Positions 44,371 to 59,600 of a DNA stretch of 64,000 nt are shown piece after piece. The stretch is from NCBI GenBank assembly GCA_003255065.1, contig QAOA01007183.1, positions 791,001 to 855,000 of the forward strand, in the 5' to 3' direction. Both the position numbers and the translations under genes were made by a program. The DNA is from Cercis canadensis (taxonomy: Eukaryota; Streptophyta; Magnoliopsida; Fabales; Fabaceae). Below the pieces are notes generated by a model. It was not told the DNA's origin, did no database searches, and saw only the letters and a program-made list of their open reading frames with translations. How positions within the stretch are numbered: position 1 is the stretch's first letter; each line of letters opens with the position of its first letter.

Positions 44371-46600
44371 ATTGATGATTACTCTATTATTTACTATTTG
44401 GAGGCTGATATATACCATTTGATATTTTAGCTTGTTTAGTTACTTAACACTACTATACCAATTTTCCTCATTTAAGGGAGTCGAGATTCTTATTTTTGCA
44501 AAACGGTTAATTTTGATTGATTGGTTTGGCGAGAAGAGAAAGAAATGTTAAATAAGTAAGATAGTCACATATGGCTGTAAATGTGAGAGATGAGATCATT
44601 GTACCATTAGTAGTGGTAGTAATGGGCATCAAGCCGATAAGAATGCATTCACCCTCACAACATAACAAAAATTGAGTGAGATTTAGCAAATTATAAAAAA
44701 ATTAAATTAATGTTTCAAGGTTTCTTGGGTGGGCTTAATTACAATGCAAAGCCTGAGTGTGTGAATCGAAATGGCTTTAGGAGTAGTCGAAAGGAAACGT
44801 AGACCATTAGCCAAATTTGTTCTTTATTTTCAAAAAGGAAAACATTGACGAATCCGAATCGGTTCCCAACTTCCCTTCTTGTCTCGACTCTCTCCATATT
44901 TTATATTCGGCCTTTCTTTGTGCTTTTTTTTTTTTTCCCAATTTTAGAGCTATGAATTTTATTTTATAGCAGCAAGGAGCAACCATGGTAATTTTATTGT
45001 TACAATTATTTGTGTCCCTTTTATCCGAGTATCCACCACCCAGATAAGATCTAGCAGATAACGCATTCTTTCATCGCATAGCACGGGCAAAATGAAAAGT
45101 ACCAAATATACAAAATTTTGCCCTCCTTGGACAGTCTATACTCTATACAACATCTTTTTAACGGCGTTACAAAATTTTGAAATACTAAAGTTGTTTAGGT
45201 TGTGTTTAGAAATTTAAAATACATATAATTGAAATATAACATTTTAAATGCTTAAATTTATAAAATATTTTATTTGTATCCCTTTTATTATAAAAAAAGA
45301 AATATAGTTCAAAAAAGAAACATTTTGAGTTAACTCACACTCAGATGAGTCAACTTGTTGCCATTGTTAAAACATGTAGCAAATTTTATTCTCTTATTTG
45401 GGAATTCTTGATTGCTTGATTCTCTTTATTTCCTTCTTGAGTTGCCAGTAATTAATAAAAGATTTGTTCCATTCTAAAATGAGTTGAGCTTCAAGCTTCA
45501 TAGAGAACTTTACTATTTTTGTGTGTTTGGTGAAAGAAGGAATATGAAAGAATAATTGTTTACGTTAGTGGTGGTGTTGATAGTCGATGACAGCGGTGCT
45601 ACCAGCGGCGATGATTTGAGGAGTGCTATGATGGTGAACAAAAAGGAGAAAAGAAGTATTGGAGCTTGGGAGAAGGACTAAAAAAATGAATTTGAAATTC
45701 ACTCTATTTATAATGAATTTGAAATTCATTCTATTGAGACTTTAAAAATCACAAAAAACAAAATATTAAATTTTAAAAATACATTAAAAAATTACACAAA
45801 TAAAATAATTTAAAATTAACATTTTAAATTCACTAAAAATATATATTACATTTTACAAATATCTCATCCAAACACACTCTTAATGTACTAAAACTAAAAT
45901 TTTCTATTGCATTTTGTAACTGAGGTATGAGGTTTAGTTCTGTTTTAAGTCACAACTCACATGGTTTAATCTCAATTTTGAAAATACGAGTGCGATTTAT
46001 GGAATGAGAAATTTTGTTAAATTTACAATTCTCGTATGTTGTTCATTTTTTGCTGAAAAGAAGTAAATAATACAGAAGATAAAAAGCAAATATGGAAAGA
46101 TGAAAATGAAGCTGAAAAGGGGGCGCACCAGACGAATCTCCTTCGCACTTATGCTCCGTAGCATATTTAGAAGATTAAGAATCTAGAAATCAAGGGCCAC
46201 ATCAATCAAAAATAGAAAAAGAAAAGAAATTAGAAAGTAAGAAATAAGAACGCACAGATATGGATCAACGGGTCTGGACAAAGAAACGAATGAAGCAGGA
46301 GAATTTTTTTTTTTTGGGATTTTTCCCTTCAAAGGCCTTCGGCCGAAGATCTGATAACCATCTCAAATTCTTCTTTTTTTTTTTTTTTTTCCTCTTTTTT
46401 TTACCCCTTTTTTACTCTCTCTTTCGATACATTTCCAATTTTCTCTACAAAAGGCTTTCCTCTTCGAAAGCCCAATATGTAACCCACTCATCCAATTTTT
46501 CCTAAACAATTTTGGATGAGAGGAAGCAACCCCTAAATCTAGGGCGTTACATGCCCGCCTTTTCCTACAATAGCCCTGGAGAAATTACAAGCCAAAGCCC
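44371..46600. other. Intergenic between the thaumatin-like and leishmanolysin-like genes
   Basis: Convergent tail region with no gene seen. It holds a possible TIR element (45194-45882) and long T runs near 46297-46307 and 46374-46390. Confidence 0.45.
45194..45882. repeat. Possible MITE-like inverted-repeat element
   Basis: The left end, TTAGGTTGTGTTTAGAAAT, resembles the reverse complement of the right end, TTAAGAGTGTGTTTGGATG. Further shared blocks (TTTAAAATGxTTAA, ATTTTATTTGT) lie within about 100 bases. Inside, two 27-base units starting ATGAATTTGAAATTCA (45686 and 45713) repeat in tandem. The arm identity is modest, so this is tentative. Confidence 0.35.
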
Positions 46601-46625
46601 TCCAAAAAAGAAAAAAGAATTGAAG

Positions 46626-49600
46626 TTAAAGCTGCCTATATCTTACAGATATTCCTTTCAATGAACTATTTCTAAATGAGAAACTGCTTCGCAAGCGATT
46701 AAACCATGACAGTTTCATCTTACAGGAGCCAGTGCACTGACCCTGACCTTCCCCCTCGCTGCTAAAAAGGGTTTGGTCTGAGCAGTCAAGTGAAGCTCCA
46801 CATGCAAGATTATAGGACTGACACGCTGAATGGCATACTCGGAGCCTGTTGTCACCATCCTTGTCACACTTCTGGATCGAGATCTGGAAATCAAGTACCA
46901 ACTTCAGAAAAACAGGCAACAATACATACTATATGCTCAATTATCTAGAAAGGAAGTACAATGCTACTGTAAACTATCATAATTCAACAAAGAATCAGTG
47001 CGAGAAAAAGTCAGGATAATCTTGAAGCTACTGGATTTAACCAAATCATTATACATATTTAATTACATTGAGCTGATACTATGGCTTTAACTAGAAGTTT
47101 CCATGTAGTGCATTAAATTGAGTGAACCAAATGGGAAAGTAAAGAGTTGGAGGAACAAAGGAAAACCAAATGAAAAATACATCGAGAAACAAAAAGAATA
47201 GTTTTGGTACAAAAAGAAAGAACTTACCCAGCAGGCTAACCGCTTAGCAGCCTCATCACAATAGGTGCTACCAAATATGTTAAATAATTTTCTCGCACCA
47301 CCAGGGAATAACCGGTGGTAATTAGGCATGACAACCACTTCTTCTAGCTGCTGCAGTATACTTGGTTCACTGGGTGCACAATGTTGTCCGGACATGTCAT
47401 TTCCCAGTACATTTTTGCACACAGAAAGACTGGAGAGGAGCATGGAGCTGTTTTGGCAGGTGTATCCCGCGTAGTCAGAACAACGGAATTCACAAACTCC
47501 ATTATCACAAACCCCACCATGAAGGCTGCATTGCTCATCACAGACAGCTGAATAACATGCATGTCAGGAACATGATTAGACTGACTGAATCTGCTTAGAT
47601 ATGTGATGGCGATTAAAATAAGAAAAGAAGGGCAAATTGTTTGACATGAACACATTCAATATATGCATAAACTAGAAGCCTCAATCGATTAAATAAAAAG
47701 GACTTGAAGTTATTATCCAGAAGGAGCTCTGGTTAAGTACAATTGTTCAAGTACTTGAGTAATATCCTTCGTAAGGGATAATATCATTCAAAGTCCATCC
47801 CTTACCTATCCTATCAAATTTGCAGGTAATTAAGTAGGAGAATGGTAATGGCCTAAAACAAACAGAGGATGTGACTGGCGCCATTTCCAATCAAAATATA
47901 GGGAAGAAATTAGTGATACTCACCACTCCCCCAACCCCCACGTGGCAGGATTTAGACACATAACAAAGAAAAAGAAGGATGGTTACAATAAAGTGTAATC
48001 TTGGAGAAAATTTCTAGTTGACAAAATATAAAAGAACTAGTTAAATGGGGAGGTGGCTGAAAGACAAAGTAAACTAAAAAAAAGTAGCATTACATACCGG
48101 TGGAACAGTCAATGCCTGTAAACCCGTTTTTACACTCACATATCCCATTAGAGAGGCACTTGCCATTGCCATTGCAGTTGCTAGGGCAAGAGCCTGAAAG
48201 ATAGTCAAGAAAAAGTAATAAATAAAGTGAAATCTACATGCAGCTACTAAATGGAAGGTAGCTTAAAAGTTGAATCGCAATGAATGGTTAAATTAAAATA
48301 TAATGTGGGAAGTGAGAGCTCACGTCTACTGCAATCATGACCATGAAATCCTACAAAGCAGTGGCACCTTCCATCAACACAATCTCCATTGAAATTACAA
48401 GCATTGGGACATTGCCCAGATAAAACAACTGGATCTGTGCTACAGAGCTCATGATATGCAGGGCAGATTAATTCACCTACAGAAAAATAAAGAGTAAGGT
48501 GGCAACTTATAAGCAATTAACATTATTGTGTAAAGAAATAGATAAATTAATAATAATAATATTAATATTAACCATTAAAGCCAGGGAATTGAATGGGTCC
48601 ACCAGCTTGAGGACAAACTTTCCAGATACCATCCACTGCAGCCTGTAGTTAATAAAGCAACAATATTCAGTGACTATTTTAGAAAAAAAGGGCATAATTC
48701 AAATAATGCTTTAGCATTGCTTGAGATAAAATCAGTCACATTTGCAGCCCGCCAAACCTTTACAGAAGGATTGTCCAACTTAAAAAATGCTTTCTCAATT
48801 ACAGAAACAATTACGTCTTCATAATCTAGTACTACCATAGGCCAAAAGGCAGATCCATAGGCATGTGATCCTAACCTTATCCAGAATAAAAGCAAATTAA
48901 AGCATATACTAATTCAACATTTTGTTAATTGTTATGCTTCAGTATTTGAAGAGCCGATTAAATTGAAGCTTGAAAAATAAGGCAGCAGTAGAGTTCCTGA
49001 TTAAATCCAAAACAATAAAGCACTATACAATAGGAACACTTTACTTAATATTGGCACTCCAAACCTTACCTCTAAAGAATTATTGATACACCTGTGCTGA
49101 TAACAACCATTTCCCTGTGTCATAGAACCTCTTACAAATCCTGTCCGTACTAGTGATGAGGCCATACACCTGCATTGGAAAAGGGGATGTAATTAGCAAC
49201 GCACCTCAAAGTTAACAAAATCAATGCAAAGCAGCTAGAATGAGATGTTTGCATCCAGAAATCTTACCTAGAGTTACTCCCGCGGACTTCACCCAGCATT
49301 CTATCAGGTGCTCGTGCACTGTTTGTGTCTGTACATGATCCATCAGAGTATGCAACAAAATAAGTGCAATAATCTGCCAATGAGGATTGTCCACCTGCAA
49401 CAACCAGTGAATAAGTCATTGAAACTTTACTACAGCCACACAATTGTCTATTTTGCTAATTTAAAATAATCACGACCATGAACTGCTTTTCTTCAAAAAC
49501 TATTACAACAACCACTCTTTTCTTCAAAAATCTATGAGTAGTGGGAAAATGAAAACAGCAGCTACATATCAATGTAAACAACAGCCTAGAGGATATAACA

Positions 49601-52600
49601 ATTGCTTGACATTCCAGCAACCATATTGAAAAAGCTGGCCCAAGTGGACAAAACAGATAAAAGGCATCAACAGATCATACATGGATTATTATCAACATAA
49701 TCTAGTTAGATATGAAGATATGGTATAACATACCTTTATTAGCTTGTGGAAAATATTGAGCCCACTGAGGGAGGTCTCCGCTATATGTTACAATCGGGCA
49801 ATATCCCTCTGCCTCCCTGTTATATGTACAACCAGACAACTGTGTTGTGTTGCAATGGTAGGCCCCCTTCCAGAGATTGCAAGGGGAGGTAATGAATTCA
49901 GTACCTTGGTTGCGACCCCAATCAAGACGGTCTGCCATACTATAATTGGCTTTGTACCATCCACTATCTTCTAAGAGAGCCAATGTCATTTTTGAAACTA
50001 CAGATCTGGTATCCACAGATCCGGTCATAATCTCATTCATCATAAGCCTTTTTTCCCAGTGAGATCCTGTAAGCCAATTACCAAACAATTTGGTTGGTGC
50101 CAGCAGAAGCGCAAGCTTAAGTACGTTGTGCGTGGTGTTCTAAGAAGCAGTTGCCACGTATGTTGTTTTATTTTTTCAAGCACCTCTAGGGATTGATTCT
50201 AAGGGGGCACACATGAGGGTAGGCCATAGACCAATCCTTCAGCTAGAATATTACCAAGAAAGAAAAAAAAAACTTCATTTATTATTTCATTTAGCATATA
50301 ATACACAGATATTTAATTTTCAATTGTTAAACTCACACATATATGCACATTTTTCATAGAACAATCAGGTTGCATACATGCACTCCTTTGGCACTTCTGA
50401 TTTTTATTCTTGGAAAACAAAAAGGAGGTCGTATAATATACATAAAGAGCAATTGAACTTTTACCAGCTTCAGTGAGTAGAAACTATAGATAACCAAGGT
50501 AATAGAATTCCAAAGAAAGGGGAACAAAGAAAAACCTGATGTCCCACGCCCTCCCCCATCTTCCAGCTCTAAACCAGTAAAGTTTTCTGAGAACGCCTGC
50601 CATCAGATCACTCGTCAATCATTTGTTGAAAGCATTAAGTACAATGTCAATATTAAACAAAAGTTCAAGCAAGTACCCCATAATGATATCGTGAATGCAT
50701 GACAACCCGCGGAAGCACTACACGAATTACCATCCGCCCAAGCTTTTCATCCATGACTTGTTCAGTAACCTGCAAAGACAACAAGTAATGATGAGCTTCC
50801 CAAATGTGCGCCAATAAAATGCCTGATTTGGAAAAAAATGATGCAACAGAAAATTTTCGAATATATGTCTAGGAAAGAAAAATATTTAGAATAGTTCTAA
50901 AGACTAGACCAAATACTTTCAGATAAACATCTTCTGGAATAAATGGCAGGACATTTGAATCCTTCATTCATTATGGTCCCTGAATTTATTTCACAGAAAA
51001 ATGAGAGATATTTTGTATATAATAACCCTCAACCAGCCCCATTATATTTATCTATTTCACACTTCTGTATGTCCAACAACGCCACCTATAATAACTACCA
51101 AGTTAAAATAATTATAATAAGCTCTTATTTCTTAATGTGGAAAAAGTAATCATGATTTAGGGACTTATATTCTGCTACGCGTACTATAAGCTACTCCCAG
51201 CCCTCAAACTCCCAAACATAAAGAGAAGATTATGCTTGAGAAAGCTTGGTTACATATATAAGATACACTGTTATAGCCTAAAAAAATGAATCCTACAACA
51301 TTCAAGGCAGCATATACCTGATTTCGACGCCTTTTCCTTTCATCTCTAAAATGAGCAAAGGCATGTGGATCAAAACCAAGAACATGCATAACCTGTAAAA
51401 GATGAAATATAATGAACAATGCTTAGCAATGCCTCACATGTTTCCAATTTCATTAATTTACATAAACTCAACTAACCTCATGTATAAGGGTAGCTGAAAG
51501 TAAGGTCTCTGCCTCAGCTGTCAAATGTCGAGGAGCAACATTTACATGTCCTGCAAAGATAAAATGTATCAGTTCAGAATTCTCTCAAATGCAAGATCAG
51601 GATAATTATTCAAACCAAAATATGTTCCTGGGATAAGCTACCAGCTATTGCACGGCCCCATTGATCCCGTTCACATGCCACAGCCCAAGCAAGAGTGTTC
51701 CCAGTTGTAGGTCTTGTAGTCACCAAAAGTACTAAGTCGGCATCAGAGACACCCTCTGGGGAAGGTGAACAGAGAGGTCATTTCTTGAATTCGAAAGAAC
51801 AAATTTGGCATTAAGTTTTATAGAAAACTACAATGTCCATAAAAGGTATGAGACAAATAGATTTTACCCTCAACATATTCACGAGGGAGCTGCACACCTC
51901 CATCTTGCCCACATGCAGAATATCCACTTAACCGCAAATTCCCCTTGACTGGCTCAACAGCTAATGCTCTCCTAAACCAGTCAGCTGTCTGACCCAATGC
52001 CTGCAATAAGTTGCAATCAAGGGTGAATTTTCCTATCCAATATTTATGTGAATACTAATTAATATAGACTAACAACACTATGCCCAAAGAGACATAATGA
52101 ATTGCCAAAAGTGAAACAGTACTTTTAACAAGATTATCAGCCTAGTGAACATAACAAACATAAATGAAGAAAAAGATTTGACCTTGCGAAGCCGACATTT
52201 TTTGTCCTCTCCTGAGATATCTTCTGAAGTACAGTTATACCAACAATCACCAAAGATTGGAGGATCACCATGAGGATTACAAGAAGGGAAACCAGGAAGA
52301 GAAGTCATGGGGGGCTCTCCAAGCTATACAAAGAAAAATAATACGATTAAATTTCATACAGAGAATGAGAGAGAATGGAAATGCTATCCCTAGGCCATAC
52401 GCACTCTAAAAACACTCACTTTCACAATATCACCAATTTTACGACAATCTCTGTCAGGGGAGTGGCCAACAGCATCATAATTTAGGTATATCCTAATAGG
52501 TCGCTTTGCATCCTTTAGACGCCCTGATGATGTTGACACTCCAAGTAATGCCCTACCTTTATGTTGAAGGGGTTTTGACAGACCAGGCTCGTAAACCTGC

Positions 52601-53660
52601 GGGGTAACCGAATACACCTTGCGACCAGGTCGCTTTCTCTGTTCCAGTATCTGGTCATGTATGCAAGAGTGTGAAGCAATGCTCTCGCTTCTCCTTTCCA
52701 GGCCACCCCATTGCAGTTGATGTTCTTGGAGTTTTGCATTGGTGGCTTCCAACCATGCCAATATCAATACAATCTGAAGAGGAAGCAGAAGAATAACAAT
52801 ATGTATCAACCAACTTCAGCAATCATAGTTTCTAGATTATCATGTGCAATGTATTGGATAAACATTGAGAACAAAGCCCTTACATTTGCTTGCAAGCAAA
52901 AGAGTAAAATGAACAAGCAATAAACAAACACTACCTCATACGAAATCAAAAGTCAAATTCTTAAACCCTGTCAGCTTTACCAAACTTAGAAGCAGGCATG
53001 CAACAATTTTTTGTCAAACAGAACGAAATTTCTCTCAATCTCAGCTAATGAGAATGCAATCACTCTGCCAAAAGCCAAATCTTAGAACAGCTAAACTTCA
53101 AAATTAAGCTTACTAAACTAAAAGGGAAACAAGTAATGGATCTTCAATCAAATTAGCCGCCAGAGAGGCTAGTGAACAGTTCCATCTGAAGCTTCAAAGT
53201 AAAGAGAAAAAAGATAAGAACGCCAGAGATCAGAGAACAAAATCTTCGAGACGACATAGTTCTCAGGGACTAAACCCGCACCATCCAGATCAAACATTGT
53301 TCTTGGAAATAAACCCTAACCTTCCGGGTTCGGTTTCAGGACAAATATGTCTATAAACTTATAAAGAGAAGACGTATCTAATTTCATTAGTAAATGCAAA
53401 ATATGAAAACACTTAATAATTGTTCTTCTCCTTCTTTTTCCTAAAACCTACAGCGACCGCCCAAGCATAGTTCAGCAGATGATTTTGAAAGGACTAAACC
53501 CTAAATGCTAGAGCAACATTAAACTAGAAGAAATTTAGAAGGGAAAAAAAAAAATCAGAGTAGAAAGTCATCAACTAGCAGAGCTTACCTCGAAAACAAC
53601 GATGGTGAATCGCAGCTTACAATGAAATCTGGAGAGAGTGCATGAACTACACCGAACCAT
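46626..53660 (-). CDS. Leishmanolysin-like zinc metallopeptidase (M8/gp63 family)
   Basis: The plant orthologue of At5g42620. Substrates in plants are unknown. I trace 17 exons from ATG at 53660: 53660-53589, 52773-52420, 52323-52183, 52000-51868, 51755-51642, 51550-51477, 51392-51318, 50769-50677, 50596-50536, 50066-49734, 49394-49268, 49169-49070, 48642-48573, 48476-48324, 48193-48098, 47547-47228 and 46883-46626. Every border is GT-AG and every phase fits, giving 857 residues. A signal peptide spans exons 1-2 ([20 protein letters not shown]). The zinc site HEVMHVLGF is split between exons 6 and 7 after HE. The third zinc ligand is probably the His in GSHWEKR, and the Met-turn is NEIMTG, both in exon 10. 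Three EGF-like Cys modules follow (exons 14-16), then a Cys-rich tail. The catalytic residues look complete. Family members are secreted or surface-bound. Confidence 0.93.
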
Positions 53661-56600
53661 TACCTCCATTAAATAGGAAAAACTCAAAAACATACGACGA
53701 TGATTCCATCAATTCACCGGCGATTTTCCAATCGGCTTTAAAACCCAGAAAAATCGCTGGCTCCCCTGCATTTTGGAATGCCTTGTACGGACAACAATAC
53801 GAAACAAAGGGAGAGTGGCCCCTTAGGCTAATGGTGGTTTTGATTTGAAAGGAATAAACAGAGCTCCAACATACATGTGAAAAGGCAGGACCTCTGATTT
53901 CTCTGGAAAAAAAAGCTATTAATTATCCTAGACTGATTCAAAGAGAGGAGCTTTCAATTCGTACAGCGTCTTTACAAATACGAAAGTTTCTGCTTCCTCT
54001 TCTCTGAGATGGGAAAAAGAGAACACTGACAGTGAAGGGGAAGAAGAGGAGGTCAGAACAAATCAAAATAGAATGGGTGGAGTGGGTGGAGACCATAATT
54101 TAATCTTTATGGGTTTTTCGGAGAAAATTTTATTATAATATTACTATGCGTTTGTGTTAAATAAAATATCGACGGCAAAATTCTTTCTAAATTGACCCTT
54201 GTTTTTGCTACGAATTACAAGAATCCCCACTACACGTTCTTGAATAAATCGTTTTACTGTATGTCATATCGGTTCACGACCGCAACTTGGATAAAGCAAT
54301 TGCAAATTGTAATATTTAATTGCTTAGTTTAACCTAATTAACGTCATTATAAATTTATAACCTATATTGCTTCTATATTTCTTATTATAAACAAGACAAG
54401 AATGAATATAAAGTCACTGAAATAGCCTACTATAAATAATATTATACCTTATTTTAGTTATATTCAATCTATTGAAATAATTAATTCCAAATTTCAAATA
54501 CCATAATACACCCATGACAACTATATATTTTGGTAGACGCAGCCACGAATTTTGCTACTATATTATTGAGGTGTGTTTTCATTATCAAGGAAAAAGTTGC
54601 CTAACAAACATATTCATGTAAGAAAACAACATATTACCACCCCAAAAAACAAAAAAAATGACAAACAGAATATACAAAAAGGACACAAGTTAAATGCTGT
54701 TTAATCAATTCTGGAAATTAGATTGTTTGGTAATTGTTGACGCAAAAATAATGTTGTATTGGGAAAGATGCAAAACCAAGTTTTGGGTAAAGCTGCCTAG
54801 CTTCTTGCTAAAATCAATTCTAACTTCTAACCATTGGAATTTGCTTTTACATATTTGCTTTTAATGGCGTTGTGATAATGAGTGTTTGCTAATTTGCTTT
54901 TACATATATGTGCTTTATGGTCAGTTCATACCCAACCTCAATTTTTTTAACACTAATCCATACAAAATCAATCTTACAAAATAATTTTAAATTCACATAA
55001 AAAATTAATTTTAGATAATACATCTAAACATAACTAATTATTTTTAAATTAATTCTTTCAATTTCAATTATAGATAATACCTTGTTACACTAAAAATACT
55101 AAAATACATTTACTTAAAGTATACACTCTTCATCTTAGCTTTGAACTCATTAGGGCTCACTATTTCTTCTTCCTTCTTTCTCTCTTTCTCGATTTTTTTC
55201 ACTTTTTCCCTCGACGCAGTTACTTTGAGTGTCGAAGGTGGCGCCAGAGCTCCGGCTCTACCTCCCCTTAACTGTCATTTTCTCTTTTACAAGTTACTAA
55301 CTTCATCCTAACTCCAACAATAGACATAATCTAATTTAAATATGCACTTAAAAAGCCAATGCCCTCGTAATGATTTATGAACCAGATGGATATTTTATTT
55401 TCTTTGATACAATAACATTATAGTTTGTAGCGACTTGAGCTTAATAATTATTAAAGAGTAAAATCGAAGAGAGATCTGAATGATAAGGAAAAAGTCGAAA
55501 AGGGTAACGGGGAAGGTGAGAAATAAGATTAATTATAGAACACTGTTTTAACTGCTACTGAATTTATTGATCCACTTACGTGGGTGGGGATCATAGTCTT
55601 TGCCCTAATGGATACAACTTCATATTGCAGTTTGAATATCACATTATTTTTTATTAGGAAGGAGAAATAAAAAGGGCCTATTATCTATCTCATAACATGG
55701 TGGGCCCACGCAGTGCTTATGAGCAGTATAAATTAATGGCCATAGCTTCGTTCTAAGTAACATGTCCCACTGACAGCAGACAATTGTCCCTCTTGCGATA
55801 TTTATTTTTCTTCCTTATCTGAACGCCGTTTAAATAAATATCAAGTCTCGTATTAATGATACATTCGTAAAACATGCAACGAAAATTTAAAAAGATATAG
55901 TATATAATATGCACTGTCGTTGGATACCTTATCCATAAGTTTTAAGAAAACTTTTACATATAAAACATGCATTAGATATATTAATGTAAAACTAGAGCAG
56001 TGTAATCCTTTCTTTTTTTGGGGGGTAATTTTATGGCTGAAAAGTCACTTTCCTCTTCTAACTTTTTATTTATTTCTAAAGAAAATCCCTATAAAAAGTA
56101 ACTTTTCATCCATTTATATAAACTATTAGAAGTTTAAAAGACAGTGAACATAATAGAGTAACATGAACTAGGTTATTGTTCCGTATTCTGGCGGGATCAA
56201 ATAAGGCAATAAAGGATTATTGCCCAATTACCATAGAGCAGCCACAGGGCGAAAATTTAATGCTCACTGCATGTTTTCTGATAAAATCAGACTGCTCATG
56301 CAATGAGAATAATCAATAATGCAAATGGTACTCTTTAATACTGGGAGGATATGAGTCAAACAGGGGAAAACTTAAAAGAAACAAAGACATAAACAATCCC
56401 TATTTGAAGCAGAAGGGTCAAGAAAACATAATTAAACTCGTTGACAATAAAAAAAGGGCATCTCTCATGAGAATAACTCGAACATAAGAAGGGTGGTTAG
56501 GTTTGGTATTTTGCTAACCTACAATTTACGCTTTCATATATTAATTTTCTGCCTGCTTTGACCTTCCAACCATTTGTATACTGAAAAACATTGGGAATTG

Positions 56601-59600
56601 ATTAGCATACATATAAAAGTATTAATCACAGATCTATTATGTTCTCTCAAACAAGGTTGGTTAGGAGGATACAGCTAATCCATCTTATTGGTGTTTCACC
56701 AAACGGCACAATTATTTTAATCACTGTTGATGTAGAGTTGCCGTTTTGAGACCCTACCAACATAGTTTATTTTCAATAGTGAAATGCTTGATCGTGATAA
56801 TGTTATTTACTTTTCAAAGCTAGCGAGCCACCACACTTTCCCTATTACTTTATCTGCCTAATACTAACTTTCTTATTGAGGTATATATCCACTCAAAACT
56901 CCAAAACCAGCCACTGTAATTCTGCAAGTTAATTCATACTTTGAAATTTTAAATCCCGTATGCTGCTTTACTTAATTCGCCTACCTGAGATGAGTTCATT
57001 TTTTCTATGTTTAAACTCTTTTTTATATATATAACTACATATAGCATAATTAATTTAAAGATCTCTTAAATATCCTTAGATAAAAATCTGATAACAAAAA
57101 AGATAATTTAAAACTCAACCCTATACGTCGAATATAGAAGAGATTTAATCTTTAAATATCCATATCAAATAAAATTGTCTTTACGAGTTAAACTAATTGT
57201 ACATTACAAATTTGAGAAAAAAAATGTTAATACACAATTAATAGGCAAAGATGAGACTAGGTGAACAAAGCAGATGTATAATATAAGCTGAAGTCATTTC
57301 ACATGTAAGAGGTCAATATGCCATACCCAAATTACGACACCATAGCTACTAGACCACTGACTTAATTGTTTTTCTTACGTCGTTTATCAAACCTCTCACG
57401 CTTCTCTTTGCCTCTTGAGATAAGCAGTTGGTCAAATCATTCAATCCACGGCTTGGTTCCTTAGGCCATTTGTTATGGGTAAATTAGGCCCCAAGTTTAT
57501 ATGCTGCAGTTTATACAATTTTCAAATAAGAAAAAAAGGCAAACTCGTTTATAAGTTGAATTTAACTAAAATGATGAATTGCGCCACTGAAATACTTGCT
57601 CCATGAACCGCAAGAGTTCCTTTCACGCGAGACTTTGGCCCTCAGGCGATAATTAAAACTAGTCCAAATTATTAATTAGCGCCTTTTCAGTTACTTCCAA
57701 TTTTGGCCTCCAAGCATAGCGGTTTGACCTTCATTTCCCACTTTAAACTATTAGGTTGCCCACCACCATTTCTTTGGGTTTCTATGTTTTGAATTTTCGA
57801 ATGCAAATTGACCAATTTTATATATATAGCTTTCAACATCAAGTTGGTATATATACAGGTGGCTACCATTTCAGCACTGTAAGTATAATGGACTTCAAAT
57901 CATATATAGAAGCCAATTTCTTTCATAAAGCAACTTTCATTTTGGAGGACTACTTTTCGATTTTTAGTAATAACCAAGAGACACACCTCTCAAAACCGAG
58001 CAAAGATTGGAATGGTGGAAGATTGATGATTGAGATGGGCTACGTAATGTCACTGAGAGATATTGACATATCAAACACAATATGCTGCTATGCTACATGC
58101 CAAATAAATTAAAGTTAGGTTATTATTAAGAAAATCCAAGAATTTCATGATAACTGCCTACTGAGGTTGGTCCATATCCATACGAAATATTGATCCTAGT
58201 TGTGCTATTGGATAGGGAATGCTTTCTCTCTCATAATGAAAAAGAAAAAGGTGCATGGGACTAGTTTGAGCCCTAGTTTGGTCAACTCCAACCTCCCTAC
58301 CACGTGATGGAATGGCCCTCATTCCAAATGCATGGTGGGAAGGGCTCATGTGAATTATGTTTTCATTTGGGTTTGGATTCTAACAAATACATAATATTGG
58401 TAACCATGCTTCCTTGATGCTTTTAGAAATGTTGGTTTATATAGGTGACTCAAATTTCTTGTTTGGTTCCATCTCCTCAAAAAGATTTTACGGTTGAATA
58501 TAATTAAGATACCATCTATAAAATATTCATGTGAGCAAAATGATACTTTGTCAATCATCTATATATAGGTGACTCAAATTGATCTAAATTATAGATAAAT
58601 AATGTATGGTTTAATTATTTAGTTTAAAAAATAATAATTAATTATGCCCGTGCTCTGATCACCTATAGGAGATATTATCGATGAATCCCTTCATTTAGAT
58701 GAATGATAGCTGAATCATAGACCCAATGAAATCAAATTAGCCAATCTTCGAGGACCTGTTTCAAACAAAGGGAAGGAAAGAGAAGATAAAGAATAAATGG
58801 AAACTTGAATCGTAGCAAAGAAGAAGACTACGCCAAATATAAGAATAATGACTACATTGATGATGACATAATTAGTTGAGAATTCTTAATTAATTAAGAA
58901 ATTTCGTCATTTCCCATGGACACTTTCCTATGGGTGTTGACTGTTAACTGAAAATTAGTTGGCTGTTGGCTTATATTATAGCTAAGTGAAGAGATTAGCG
59001 TGGGAAAAAAAAAACGAAAAGAAAAAGAGAGGGAGACAATAAAACAAAATCAACAACTGCATTTTTATGGGTGTTAACTGTTAACTGTTAACTGAAACCA
59101 GAAATTCGATAAAGCATTTTATTTCAAATATACAAGCTTTTTCTTTTTCGCCCCTTTCTTTGAAGACAAGTATGCTGATTCGGATGGATAAGAGTAAGGG
59201 AGAATGAGGCCAAGTCTCCCATCGCAATATATATAGCTAAGCAAAGATGGTAAGTCATGGTTTAGCTATAATTAAGTTGGTTACCTGTGGCGTCTATCTT
59301 TATAATAATAATATTGATAAGTGTAACTAGTGAGTAGATTTGATAACAACTAATGGTCATGCTAATGCTACGTTCTTTCTTTGTTTTTGTTTTTTCTAGA
59401 AGGCTGTGGTTGTTATATATAAAATTATTTATGGGTCTTTATTTATTAATTTAAATTTTTGGGTTAAATTAATTTTTGACATGGTATTATAGTTTATTAA
59501 ACCAAGTGATCAAGAGATCAAACCCTTATACCCCAATTTTTTAGCAAAAAGTATTGATGAGTCTGTGTTTTGTTCAAGTTTAAAGTTTAATGGGCTTTCA

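Noticed and set aside
48674-48895. Possible extra exon of the leishmanolysin-like gene
   Set aside because: Exon 12 ends in phase 0 after NNSLE and joins directly to [10 protein letters not shown] as in relatives. The open stretch here would interrupt that.
57756-58112. 118-codon plus-strand open frame
   Set aside because: No conserved motif, AT-rich codons, no promoter or splice signals I could defend.
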